This document shows, piece by piece, positions 11,631 through 23,474 of a DNA stretch of 64,000 nucleotides. The DNA is taken from positions 2,233,554 through 2,297,553 of the forward strand of contig NW_017265137.1 in NCBI RefSeq assembly GCF_001638985.1. The letters run 5' to 3'. The stretch is from Phycomyces blakesleeanus NRRL 1555(-) (lineage: Eukaryota; Mucoromycota; Mucoromycetes; Mucorales; Phycomycetaceae). The notes beneath the pieces were generated by a model. The model was not told where the DNA came from and ran no database searches. It saw only the letters and a program-made list of their open reading frames with translations. Made by a program: the position numbers and the translations under genes. How positions within the stretch are numbered: the first letter of the stretch is position 1; the number at the start of each line of letters is the position of its first letter.

Positions 11631-13910
11631 ATTAAGTTGCTGCTAAGGTAAGTAAGATAATGATAACAAAAATGAAGAAGTATGTGTGCCTTTGTACAAA
11701 AAAAAACAAAAATAAAGTGACGTGTGAAAGAAAAGAGTATCAAGTTTTTATTTTATTTTTATTTAAAATAAGAAATAAAATGAGCTTTATATATGGACAA
11801 AGATGAGCAGTCATATATATATATATAAAAATAACTTGGCAGACAAGACCTTTTAGAAGTTTTCTTGGCTTCCCTTCCGTACAAAATACACGGGCAGAAG
11901 ATGTTTTTTTTTAAATGATTTATTCACTCAAACTACGCAGCACAACATTACGTCTGGTTCAATAATCAAGCAGACATAAAAACACTATAAAGGCATATTG
12001 GTTTTTTATTTTATTTTATTTTAGTCTTCAAAATATGCTCACCAATCAATGGCTCTTGTTAGAGTAGTCACAGCCAAGACAACTGGAGCTCACAGAAGGT
12101 TCATTTGCTTCTCTTTATCTTTTTATTTTTTTCTTTCCATAAAAGGATTTAAATATCCGGTCATGTTAAACATATACGCATTCAACTCAAAACCCCCCAA
12201 AAAAACTAAGTGTTTTCTTTGGTATCATTCTATCTAAAGAAATGTCGAATGTTCAGTCTAGCCTTAAATTACTTTATCTACCCAGGGTAATGGGTTAACA
12301 ATAAGATAATGATTTATATATATATAAAATATATGATTAAATGACAGTAAAGACAAGCTTGGTTTCATCTGATCCGTTCACTTGGCAAGAAACATATATA
12401 TCAATTCCAGACAGCCGGGTAAAATATTTTTTTTGCCGGCAGGTCTATACCATAAGAGTATAAAAGCTTTAAATTTTATTTATAATTTTTTCAGGGTCCG
12501 GGAAGATCTCTGTTCTTTTACTTGTTAATAGAAATATAAAGAAATGCCCTAACTCCTGTCAAAATCAATCCTTAGCATATATACGGCCTATCAACCGCAA
12601 TTGTATACTTTAAAACTTGATCTAGCCGAAGAAATGCATAAAAATATCTGAAGAATCTATAAATGATTATATAAGCTTGAATTTAATAAAAAGTAACTAG
12701 TAGTCTTGGTGTGGCTGTTATACTCTGTCTAAAAATAAAGAGAAATTATATCTTTCCTTGTTAAATATCATATGCGTCTCTTTGAGCTGACCATTGAGAA
12801 TATCGTCATAAAACAAATAAAACACGGAACTATGCAACATCTACTGACTGAGGTTGGGTAATAAAAACATGAGAACATAAGTCGTAATATAATTATATGT
12901 AAAGGAGAACGATTACGATACAAAGAAACAACGAGAAAAATCAAAAACAAAAGAAGGTGATAGGACACAGGAGGTAAAGTGACATAATCTCTGGAAAAAG
13001 TACTAATGTATAATGATTTGGCTTTTGTTTTGTTTTGTTTTGTTTTGTTTTGTTTTTAAGTCTGATTTACTTGGAGTAAAGGTTGGGCGCCTTTGGATTT
13101 AGATTTAGATTTAGATTTAGATTCAAATCAATGCATTACATACTTTTACTAGGACTACGACTACGACTACTGCATGCAGCAAGAAAATAAATAAAAGACA
13201 GCTCTATATGAGATCATTGATATATATAACTCTTTCTATGTATTTTGTCAAAAGTGAAACATATTACATGACTCCATTACTTCATGACTTTACAGATATC
13301 AACTTTGGTATCTTTGGTGATTTTATCAGATCGTTTCTCTTTACTATTAACCATGTATTTATTTATTAAAAAAATCAAATTGCTTTGTTGTTGCTTTACT
13401 ATTATTTAGTGATATGCATTCCATATCTTATGACTATCTGATGATTACAAGTATCCCAAGAAATAAGTATCTTATCATCAAATTACTTACAAGAGTTAAA
13501 TATACTCAAGTTATATATAATGATGTGTTTCTTTATTGGTTTTCTCTCTCATTAAGATCTAAATACTAAAGCAAAGCACTAGGCACTTGGTACTTGATAA
13601 TTATCTGTCTTGTTGGTATAACTGAACTACCTATTTATTCAACATGTAGATTTTTTGTTCAATCATTGTCTCTTCTTCTTCTTTGTTATACTTGGGTGCT
13701 TATGTATGCTATACATACACAAAGTGTTAAATGCTATAAGAATAAGAATAAGAATAAGAATAAAAATAGAACCACCTTTGAGGTTTTGGCCTTTCAAGCT
13801 GCACGTACTGCTCAGTACTATCATTATAGGCACCATCAGTATTAAACTCCACTTTAAAGAAAATTATTGGTTTTAGTTTGCGCAATAACCATGTGCACAG
13901 ACCATATTAA

Positions 13911-13972
<62 letters not shown>

Positions 13973-16900
13973 TTTGTAATTTATGTATCTGTATTATTGA
14001 AAAAAAAACATGAATAATAAAGTACACTTCTTTATGTTTATAATTTACAAGTGTATGAGTGTGCGTAGATACCTTTAAAAGGCTCTGATACTGATTGGCT
14101 AGTGATAAACACACACAAAGTATTAAGTCGTATCAAAAACCTGTTTCGTATGCCAATAAAAAACATTCTCGGGCACAATAGTAAGATACATAAGAAAAAC
14201 CAAGTTAGTGACCCCAAGGAACAATGGGGTAACCTTTTGATTTCTGTTGTGCCTCTGAAGAATGAGATTTATGTACCATTAATTATCTGAAAACAACTCT
14301 ATTACAATCTCAGTGGGTCTTTTTTTTTTATTTGTTTCTTCAATGCCTGAAAAGCATACAAAACCTACAAATACTAAGCGAGAGAGAAAGCAAGAGGTTA
14401 TCTGTTAGCAATTTGATGCATTTTATTCGATTTATTCTTGTCGCCTAGTAAATATACACTATGTCACTCCCTTTTTGTTGGGTATTGTGAATGATCAATT
14501 CTTGTTTAGTATTTTGTTTACAGATACTGCCAATCACAGGTACTACATAATGGCTATATATCCAGCATAAAAAATAAAACTATGGCACAACAAAATACTA
14601 TCATTGAGAAAACAAGATGTATTTTCTTTTATTATTTTGATATGGTGGGAAAGGTTCTTTCTTTTCTGGTAACAATTATCTAACTTGGTAGCTTTCCGAG
14701 CTTATTTGTAATTGAACAATTACGGACTGTATATATGCACATATATAGATATGTACATTATTATTATATACTTATAATCTGTCAAGTTTTTTTTTCTTTT
14801 CTTCTTCCAACATTTTTTTTTACGTCTGATAGTAAAAAAAAATGCCTATTTTTAAAAGAAAGCCTTGTGTCCAAGTGGTATTTTTTAAACCCGTATATAT
14901 ACACACCCATACACATGTACATCTATACACATGCGCGCTCACAGACCGAGACACACGCACGCATGTATGTATGTACGCATGTAAGCATATAAGCATGTAC
15001 CCAGGCTATATACAGCTGTAGCCAATCTGCCTTGGCAGTAAATAAAATTATTTAGTCTTGTTATGTTAATCTATTCAACTGTAAAATATATGTATAAAAG
15101 AGTAGAAGATGAAGACTTTTTTTTTCTTTGGTTATCAAATCATTAAAGAAGTAATTATGTGCATAGATCTTTATTTCTCTCCCAACACACACACACATAT
15201 ATATATATATTGGCTATTGAATTGAATTTGGACTTGAACTTGGGTGAAAGTCTGTATTGCTTTTTTTAAAGATTTTTTTGTCTCTGTGAGAACTAAAGTA
15301 CGTTTATACGCGTTTTCTTTTTTAAGAAAGAAGATATACTTTGTATATTTATATAAATCTTGCCCTAACACAAGCAACTTATCTGGAAGTATAGACGCTT
15401 AAGTATAATCACCATGCCCTTGTTGTAATGAATTCTCGACTCTGCTCTTTTATGATTTTACTTTGGTTTTGATTTGTTCCAATTCTATAGCACAAAAAGA
15501 AGACCCAAGGTCTTAGATTTGACATGAACACAAATGTGTACAAAAAAAATTACTCTACTATGATAATAACAATAATATTAAGACTCTTGTCTTATTTTTG
15601 GTTATTGTTTTATTTAAGAAAACAGAAGCGAGGTAACATTGACTCAATACAGCATTTGTGGGCTCAGCCATTTTTGATTTTCACTAAAAAGCAAGATTAT
15701 GACAGGACTAGTAGGAGCCAATGGATATAGTCTTTTTATTTTTTGTAGAAAGAGAAATAATATATACATATATATAATATAGAGAGAGAGAAGTATTCAG
15801 ATGTAATGAACATAAAACCAATACAAGACAAGTGTAATGCTCATACACTGTACTACTGACATATAAAAAAGGTAATAAGAGACCTGCTGTAATCAAAACA
15901 GATGTCGAGAAGAAATATTCATATAAAGGTCAAAATATGTACTCCATTTTCAGATTTTGGCTTTCCGAGATTATTTTTATTTCAATTTGTTTCAATTTTC
16001 TAGTCGAAGTCTATCTCTTGGAGGGGAAAATTTGCGGATAATTTTCAACAGGTGCAAGCTGGTGTGAAACTTATATGAATTAAAGTGATTCTTGTGTGTG
16101 GGTTTTACAGACTAGCTCAACAAAACTTACTAAACTCTCATTGATTCCGGAACTAGTATTTTTTTATGTGTAATGGGTATAAGCTTTATTTTAACTTTCT
16201 TGTTCTTATTATCATCTTCTTGGCTTTCTAGTAAATTAGTATCAAGTATATATATATATATATATCTTGTACTTGTGATATTCAAGGAAACACCATTAGA
16301 ATTATATATGTATATTGAGGTTCAAGCATTGAAGAGAATAATGAATAAATTACTAGATAATACACACACATATATATATATATATATGTCCGTGTGTGTG
16401 TGTATCCATATTTAATCTTTAGGATATTTAGAGTGGGTTACCTTGAAAAAGGCTCAGACCACTATTCAGAGCACTGTGTTATCTTTACGAGTAATAATAT
16501 CCGGTCTTCTCTTTTTTTTTTTAGACTACAAGGTTTTGGTAGTGATCTATTCTGGTTATATTATACAGTTGTAATGAAATACATACATATATACATATAT
16601 ACATATATACATATATATATATATATATTTAAAAAAATTCCCGGTTACAATTACTAGTAGTTACTCTTAGTGATTTGCATTCTTTTTCCCTCTTTGACTC
16701 TTAGAGTGGTATTCCGCTTTAAGCTAATTACCAAATGGGAGAGAGAAAGAAGAAAAAAATAAGAAATAGAGATGCGTTATGTCAAATACAAAACATGTCT
16801 GTATTACATATCTGTGGTAGTACTGCCATATTTAATTCATTGACTCATGTACTACCTCTTGTATGACAGCACGCATCTGCTCAAGCCTTTTTCTTTGGCG

Positions 16901-17329
16901 TATTAACCAATAGCTGCTAAACACCAGCATAGCCAATATCTTTGGGGTATTTTCTTCTTAATTAAAAATAAAATAACCGCCCAAAACTAAGCAAACCTTC
17001 TTTTTCTCTAAAATATCGTTTGATCTTCAGAACAAGGGTAATTAGAACTATCATTTATGTTACAACAAGAAGATATTACAAGAAGCCAAGAATCACACAA
17101 AAAATAAAATATATATATATAAAAAAAAAAGAATTGCAGGCATAAATACATCTATTTAATCTTTGCAAGACAAGCTTTATTCTTTCTTTCCTATCATCAT
17201 CCATTAACAGCAATCCCTCTTCTTGTTCTTTATCTCTTTCAGTTTCTATAATTTTTATTTTCTTTTAGATTCTTGAATTATTTATTTTATTTTCCCACAA
17301 ACTTTTAACCCTCGACGTATCTAACATTA
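11631..17329. other. Long gene-poor, AT-rich region
   Basis: The region is 5.7 kb between the Rab-GAP start and the methyltransferase start, so it holds both promoters. Contents are simple sequence: TTTTG repeats (about 13026-13055), GATTTA repeats (about 13097-13122), a TAC tract (13911-13971), AAGAAT repeats near 13740, CA/TG and TA tracts, and a TACATA run near 16580-16625. Short open frames lack codon structure or splice support. Two brief exon-like stretches, at 12049-12098 and 16003-16050, are too short to call. No tRNA or rRNA seen. Confidence 0.5.
13911..13971. repeat. (TAC)n trinucleotide microsatellite
   Basis: About 20 uninterrupted copies of TAC/ACT lie in intergenic DNA. Confidence 0.95.
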
Positions 17330-18965
17330 ATGGCATCAGATAACGCAAACGATAAGTTCAAGTAAGTGAAACTACTGAAGAAGAGAAAGAAGAATAAGAA
17401 TAAGAAGAAGAAATATATCCACAACAGCTTCTTATATTGAACCTTCTAGTGATATGGGCGCCCAAATATCTCGCAAGTTCCGCTCAAACTCTACTTCGCG
17501 AAAGCTTTCTACCCTGATTTCCGATTCGGAAACCAGCAATGTTTCTTCTGAGTCAAAATACCATAATGTTCCTTCATCATCATACTGGCTTGCCAGTGAT
17601 AGAAGTGAGCAAGACCGTCTGATGGGTGTAAGTATAATGAAATACACATAAAAGAGCTACAAAATCTACATAATAGAAATCATTTATAAAAGTTACTCCA
17701 AAAAAAATAAAAATAAATAAATAAAATAAAATAAAAAAAAACCAAAAAAAAAAGCCACTTTCTATATTTTGGATTTTTTTTTGGGTTTTTTATTTGTTGG
17801 TTTTTTTTTGGAGGGCATTCATTTATTTATCTTTAAATGTATTTAATTATTACAGGAGCATTTTGCCATCAAGGAGGTAGTCGGTGGAAACATCTTGACC
17901 AAGGCTATGGAAATCCTTGACTTGGAGAAAGGTGTCAAGATTCTCGATATTGGCTGTGGCCCAGGTACCTGGGTACTGGTGAGTTAATTATTTTCTTGAT
18001 CTATAAATTTGATCAATCAATCAACCAATTAAATTGTATTTTATTTATTTAACTTTACACCTTTTTTTTAAAAAATAATAATAACCATTTTTCTTCCTTT
18101 TCCTTTCTCTTTTGGTGTATTGTAATTAAAGGATGTTGCTACTGAACACCCCAACTGTGAAGTTACTGGTATCGATATGAGCAACATCTTCCCTCAGAAT
18201 ATCCGCCCTCCAAACGCAAACTTTTTGATTGCAAATGTTCTCGAGGGTCTTCCCTTGGAGGACAACAGCTTTGATTTCATTCAGATCCGCCAGATGGTTG
18301 CTGCTTTCACTATCCCTGAATGGCCCCTCGTAATCAAGGAGTGCATCCGAGTAATTAAGCCCGGAGGACTTCTTCAGATTGCAGAGGCCAATTACAAAGT
18401 ATGTAACCACCACAGCTTTAAATCCTATAAAAAATATCGATAGAAATAAATTTGCTGATTAATTCTATCAATATGTATATGTAAAAAAAAAAACTTTTAG
18501 GACAGTGGCGAGGGTGCTTCTCTTTTGATGGTTCAGACAGGTAAGTTGACCAATAAGATAAAGTAGTAGTAGTAGTAGTAGAATCTGGGCTCTACAGACT
18601 TGGATTTCTCATTATCACCATCATTTTTCTTACCAATTCATTCAATAGTTCAAAAGTTTTGCCAGCTTCGTAACCAGGATCCTTTTATTGGAGCCCACAT
18701 TTCTGATCTTATGGCTAACGAAGGTCTCGAAATCGTTCAAAAGATATGCAAAAGTGTGAACCAGGGTGATGACAGTAAGGCTGCAGCTGAATGGAACTGG
18801 GATTGGTGCCACTTTGCCGATATCATGAGAGATGTTTTCGGTCCCTTCCTCAATATCCCAGAAAATGAGTATGACGCCTTTATCACCGAGCTTGAGAAGT
18901 CTATGAAGGAGAGCAACTTCCACACCTATGCCAATACTGTAGTTGGTCAAAAGCCTTTTGCTTAA
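17330..18965 (+). CDS. SAM-dependent class I methyltransferase
   Basis: Six exons (17330-17361, 17450-17627, 17856-17978, 18132-18398, 18501-18540, 18649-18965) give 318 residues with consistent phases. Residues 1-70 are a Ser/Thr-rich leader ending in a YWLAS..EQDRL motif common before fungal methyltransferase domains. Motif I is LDIGCGPGTW (100-109), the acidic SAM-ribose contact lies in VTGIDMS (Asp126), and motif IV-like FDFIQIRQM and LKPGG-like VIKPGGLLQIAE follow. The C-terminal third contains FGPFLNIPENEYD and ends with NTVVGQKPFA. The substrate cannot be told from the sequence; proteins of this type include small-molecule and secondary-metabolism enzymes. It converges with the AIM41-like gene, 271 bases away. 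Confidence 0.88.
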
Positions 18966-19236
18966 GAAAATATATATATATATATATATTCTTTTACGCA
19001 CATGTACATGCACATGCACAACCTCCCCCTCTCACTCTAGCTCTTAGTTTTCTTACACTCAAATACCCACCCACAAATACTTAAACATACACTCACCCAA
19101 ACTCACCTACACACTCACTTACATATATATATTTATATTATTCTTCTATTTTATTTTATTTTATTTTAATTAAACATGATAATGACAATAATATAATATA
19201 ATATATACATATGTATGTATCTATGTATGTATGTAT

Positions 19237-19895
19237 TTATGCACCAAGAACCTTCTTGACCATATCGCTCACTGTCTTCTTATCGGCCTTGGAAGCATCA
19301 ATAGTCCATGCCTTCATAACCTTGCCCATATCGCGTGCTGTGGTTGCACCGATTTCAGCCACCAAGGCACGTACATGGCTTTCGATTTCTTCGGCAGACA
19401 TCTGGGCAGGCAAGTAACGCTGCAATACAGCCAATTCGGCTTGTTCTTGCTCGGCCAACTCAGGTCGTCCGCCAGCAGCATACTGGGCTACAGAGTCTTG
19501 GCGACGCTTGATGCCCTTCTGGAGGACCGACAGAACGGAAGCATTCTCGCTCTGACCGGGGACAGCGTTTGGTGACTTGATATAATAAGTGTAGTCACTC
19601 AAGACACTCTTGACAACGTTGAGGTCAGGCTGCTTCTTCTCACGCATCAAGGTCTTGCGATCCTGCTTGAGTTGATCGAGAAGGGATTCTACGAATGTGA
19701 ATGTGAATTTGAATGTGAATGAACTAAAATGATAATTAAATATATATAGAAGAAAATAGAATTGTAAGTCTATATTATTGAGTACAACTTACCAGTAGCT
19801 TCACTTGTGTAGTGTCTAACAAGACCCAGGCTGCGCATGGGCATGGATCTGCATTGGCTGGTCAATAGGAACAAGGATCTTTGAAGGCTGGCCAT
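19237..19895 (-). CDS. AIM41: Mitochondrial GatB/YqeY-domain protein (AIM41-like)
   Basis: Two exons (19895-19793, 19688-19237) give 184 residues. The N-terminus has a basic, Ser/Leu-rich mitochondrial presequence (SLQRSLFLLTSQ, RSLGLVRHYTS). The body is a complete YqeY domain: an ESLLDQLKQDRKTLMREKK start, then SVLQKGIKRRQDS, LAVLQRYLPAQMS, GKVMK and a C-terminal MVKKVLGA. YqeY proteins resemble the tail domain of GatB, the amidotransferase subunit that makes Gln-tRNA(Gln). The eukaryotic AIM41 role in mitochondria is poorly defined. The first ATG is used because it supplies the presequence and the splice phase fits. Confidence 0.9.
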
Positions 19896-20621
19896 TTTGA
19901 GAATGAGTAAAGGGTTGACACATTTTGGAAATGTAAATAAATATACCTTAATTCAGGTACCGCAACCCTTCAAAATAAAACCGCTTTGTTTATGTTGCAT
20001 TTTGTATGTGTGTGTGTGTAGTGTCTTCTTTTCCTTTGTCTTCTTTAGATTGGGTGCTTTTAATTTAAGCCAAGCTCACATGAGAGTCTCTCTAGCAATT
20101 AAATAAAACCCTCAATGGGTCTCAAGTACCAGACTTTGGATTACAATACTTGGACTCTTTGATTACATCGAATATCTATCTATCTATTTCACTGTTTACT
20201 TGTACATAAGCCAGTATTAAAAATCCAGGTATCGGTTTTTTTTATGAAGTGAATTTTTGAAATAAAAGAAGATTCAGGTCCAAGATGCTTAATATTTACA
20301 AGTCAAAATATTAAGCAACCCATTCTATTTTCTTTCCTCCTTTTAAAAAAGAAACTATTTTGTGATAAACATATACTTCTTCTTCTTGGATATATATTGT
20401 GAGTAAATAAGATGGTGTCGTTTTCGGTTTCTTTTTTTTTTTAGTTTTGTTGTTGGTGCTTTTATTATTATTATTGATATTCTAAAGAAAGTGCGTATTT
20501 TTTTTTTACAGATTTTTGCGAGGATGAATCTTATTTCTTATATAAATACATATATATTTTGGTGTGTGAAATGTAGTAAGTTTGGGATGTGTAATATGCT
20601 ATATATATATAAAAAAGAAAC
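19896..20621. other. Intergenic region between AIM41-like gene and NIP7
   Basis: AT-rich, with T-runs near 20429-20440 and 20499-20508. It contains the AIM41-like promoter and the NIP7 3' end. No open frame with coding character. Confidence 0.5.
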
Positions 20622-21574
20622 TTAGAACAGAGTGTCTTCCTCACGGAGGTACTCTCCAACATCAGCTTGATGGAACATGATGATATCTGTGGGTGCAAGC
20701 TTCTTCATATCAACTGTCGAGCGTGCTGTCACACCGAAACCCTGTTTTATGATAAACAAGTTAATACACATAGACACAAGGATTCTCTCTCTTTTATATC
20801 CCGCCACTCGTAATTTTCTTCATATCCTCCTAAGCTCAACAGAATCTCTTAACTTACTAAGGGACTATCGGACATAGTGTAAACAACTACACCAGTGTGT
20901 TCGGGAGTATCATCGGTAATTCTACCCAAGTGAGCCTTGACGACATGATTGCCGTAAAGGAATGGCATCTCACCATTAGGCTTGATCCAGATCTTGTGCT
21001 AAACAAAAAAAAAATTACACTCAATCAGTACCAAGTTTCTTCTTCTTCTTTTTTTTCCCAATCGCTTTGCTTTTTATATATTATCCGTTTGTACCTTGGC
21101 GTACTGTGCAAGATGATCAAGAGCAGTAATGTGCAATTTAAACTTTCCAGTCTTTGTGAACTTTCCAAAGCACACACCAGCCGATCCGAGCTGATCACGT
21201 CCAACACTTGCAGCAATGCGCATCATAGCCTCACTATTATTATAATTAATATATTAGTATTTGTGAAGTACATGATTTAAGCATATTTCATCCTTTTGTT
21301 TCTTTAGATATATATACATATAGTAATATTAACAGTAGTAGTGGTAATAATTTTTTACCTGAGGTAATAGACACGGTTGTTGTGAAGACGGAAGCAGTAA
21401 GTCTCATCGGGACGATCGATCAAATGCTTAATGTTGGCTCCAATGCTATAAATCGTTTCCTTTTCTAATTAGGTACATATACATGTATTATTGTCTCAAG
21501 TACTTGAGTAAGGCTTACTATTTGGCGAGCTTCTCAAAGAGAGTTGTGGTTTCTTCGGCTGTCAAGGGACGCAT
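20622..21574 (-). CDS. NIP7: 60S ribosome biogenesis factor NIP7
   Basis: NIP7 is a small nucleolar PUA-domain protein needed for 27S/pre-60S processing. Five exons (21574-21519, 21445-21359, 21233-21095, 20998-20858, 20741-20622) give 180 residues, the normal family length. Recognisable blocks are [46 protein letters not shown] ([20 protein letters not shown]), [33 protein letters not shown] and the C-terminal [16 protein letters not shown]. All splice phases agree. It is transcribed divergently from SLX1. Confidence 0.97.
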
Positions 21575-21821
21575 TATGTATAAAAATATATGTATATAAT
21601 AAAAAAAAGGGGGAGAGGGGATTAAGCTCTATTGAATTAAAAAAAAATGTATAAAAAAAAAAGTCAGCTTCAAGCAAAAATGGTCTCTAGATTTCGGTAT
21701 TTGGAATTGCACCAAGCCACTTGCCACTGCCCATTTTTTGTGACTGATGAAAAGTTGAAGTAGAGGGAGAAAGGGAGAGAGTGTGGAGTGTACTTTGAGA
21801 GATTATGAGAGAGAAATAGAG

Positions 21822-21852
<31 letters not shown>

Positions 21853-21880
21853 ATGTCTACTTCTTCTCTGTCACAAATTT
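21575..21880. promoter_or_regulatory. Shared divergent promoter of NIP7 and SLX1
   Basis: The two start codons lie 306 bases apart on opposite strands, so transcription starts and control elements must share this space. The SLX1-proximal part contains a GA-rich stretch and a (TG)n tract (21831-21852). No specific factor site can be named from sequence alone. Confidence 0.6.
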
Positions 21881-22994
21881 ATGGAGCCTAGTTGTGTATT
21901 TTATAGCTGTTATTTGATTAGGTCTTTAAATCCAGACTATCCAAACAGAGTTTATGTTGGGTCTACACCAGACCCTATCAAACGTTTGAGACAACACAAT
22001 GGAGAGATTACACAAGGTGCAAAGAAGACAACACCGTATCGTCCTTGGTAGAAAATATACATAAATATGTACATACATACATACATACATACATATATTG
22101 TCTGTTATCAAATTGTGTATTGAGACTAGTATTTTCTTTAAAAAAAAAACTAGGGAAATGGTAATGTTGGTTTATGGATTCCCTAGCAACTTGTGTGCAC
22201 TTGCATTTGAAAATGCCTGGCAACATCCTCTAGAGTCTCGACACCTCAAAAGATCAAAGTGTTATGCCAACAAGGACAATGCTTTTGGAATGAGTAGTAA
22301 ACAACATGCGAATCTATTGCTTTCCAAGATGCGGGCTGTACATGATGTCTTGTCCACAAAGCCGTTTTCTCGGTGGCCACTCAATATTCACTTTATTACC
22401 CCAGCTTTCAAATGCCTGTTTGAGGCAGAGGGGCAGGGTATGGCGGGTATTCTGCTACCCCATCACATAAAGACTACACTTGGACCACTGACTAATCTTC
22501 CACTTAAGAAATTCCAATTGGATAAGAGTGAGTTTAATATATATTGCATGTTATAGATATATAATTGAACATATATATCTTGTGTAGAAGACGACCCTGT
22601 ATATCATAATTTTTGTTCAATGGCTGATAAAGTGCCTTGTTATATGTGTAAACTTGATGTTGAGAAAAAGGTATAGCTTCTTTTTCTTCTTCTTTGAATG
22701 TTTATATAATATCTTGATCTATTTTTTGTGAAGGTATAAATGTAACTGACAAGAGGATCTCTTTTTTTCTTTTCTTCATATTAGAATACACAGGCGTTTG
22801 TAGGCTGTTTAGATTGTAAGATGGTAACACATCTAAGGTGTCTTGCCAGTCATCTTCTTCTTATGGACTCTGATTCTGACAATGAACTTGTACCAGTCAA
22901 AGGAAAATGCCCCAAATGTGACACTGATATGCTTTGGGGAGATCTTATTCAGGCACTCAAAAAACGTAGCACTTGGGCACTCGAAGAACAATAA
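21881..22994 (+). CDS. SLX1: Structure-specific endonuclease subunit SLX1
   Basis: SLX1 is the catalytic GIY-YIG nuclease of the SLX1-SLX4 complex, which cuts branched DNA such as flaps and Holliday junctions. Four exons (21881-22047, 22154-22527, 22588-22670, 22785-22994) give 277 residues. The N-terminal domain has [27 protein letters not shown] (with the catalytic Arg region) and [12 protein letters not shown], then [11 protein letters not shown] with the metal-binding Glu. The C-terminal zinc-binding RING/PHD-like domain has CYMC, GCLDC, THLRC and CPKCD. The first ATG starts right at the nuclease domain. Everything needed for activity appears intact. Confidence 0.96.
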
Positions 22995-23369
22995 AAACCA
23001 ATACCAAATAACAAATAACAATAACAATTATTATTTCATCTTTAATGCAATAAAGATATTTGTGTGTGTGTGTGTGTGTGTGTTTTTGAGGGTGTAGATA
23101 TAAGGTGTAGATATAAGTATGGGTGTAGGTTTAGGTGTAGGTGCAGGTGGGTGTAAGCTGGTAGAGAGAGAGATATATATTTAATGGTATTAAGCAAATA
23201 TAATTTTTTTTTCTCATTTTTTTTTGTGTGCGTATGATTGCCTGCAAGAAACATTGAGTTAATGACTCCTCTTTTTTGGTATATCAATATACAGATACAT
23301 TACCTCTTTATTATATATACTTGTTTATATAGTATTTGATCTTTGATCCTTGATCCTTGCTTTTTTTTG
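22995..23369. other. Intergenic region, simple sequence
   Basis: Holds a (TG)n tract (about 23057-23083), repeats of GGTGTAGATATAA-like units (about 23090-23155) and TA-rich DNA. No gene seen. Confidence 0.5.
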
Positions 23370-23474
23370 TTACATGAAGACCCAGGTTGCACATGCCAGG
23401 GGAGTTGCTGCAGCAGACACAAAGGCAGACATGGCCAGAACAGTGAAGACAAAGACCTTGGTACGGGAAGACAT
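23370..23474 (-). CDS. Short ORF, 34-residue hydrophobic peptide
   Basis: A 34-codon frame reads MSSRTKVFVFTVLAMSAF and continues to a stop after ...ATWVFM. It has a basic N-terminus followed by a hydrophobic helix with small residues (VSAAA), like a signal peptide or a single membrane anchor. Codons are mostly C-ending (ACC, AAG, GTC, TTC), as in the highly expressed genes here and unlike the surrounding AT-rich DNA. It might be a tiny mitochondrial or ER membrane protein, or the first exon of a longer gene; no acceptable second exon was found downstream. No family is recognised. Confidence 0.45.
   Translation of the reverse strand: MSSRTKVFVFTVLAMSAFVSAAATPLACATWVFM

Noticed and set aside
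11024..11635. 203-codon plus-strand frame rich in Val/Gly/Arg
   Set aside because: It is the antisense of the Gln/Pro/Tyr-rich Gyp7 N-terminus; repetitive codons keep several frames open.
12049..12237. ORF starting MALVRVVTAKTTGAHRR
   Set aside because: The first 17 codons look coding, but no second exon in phase and no family could be found.
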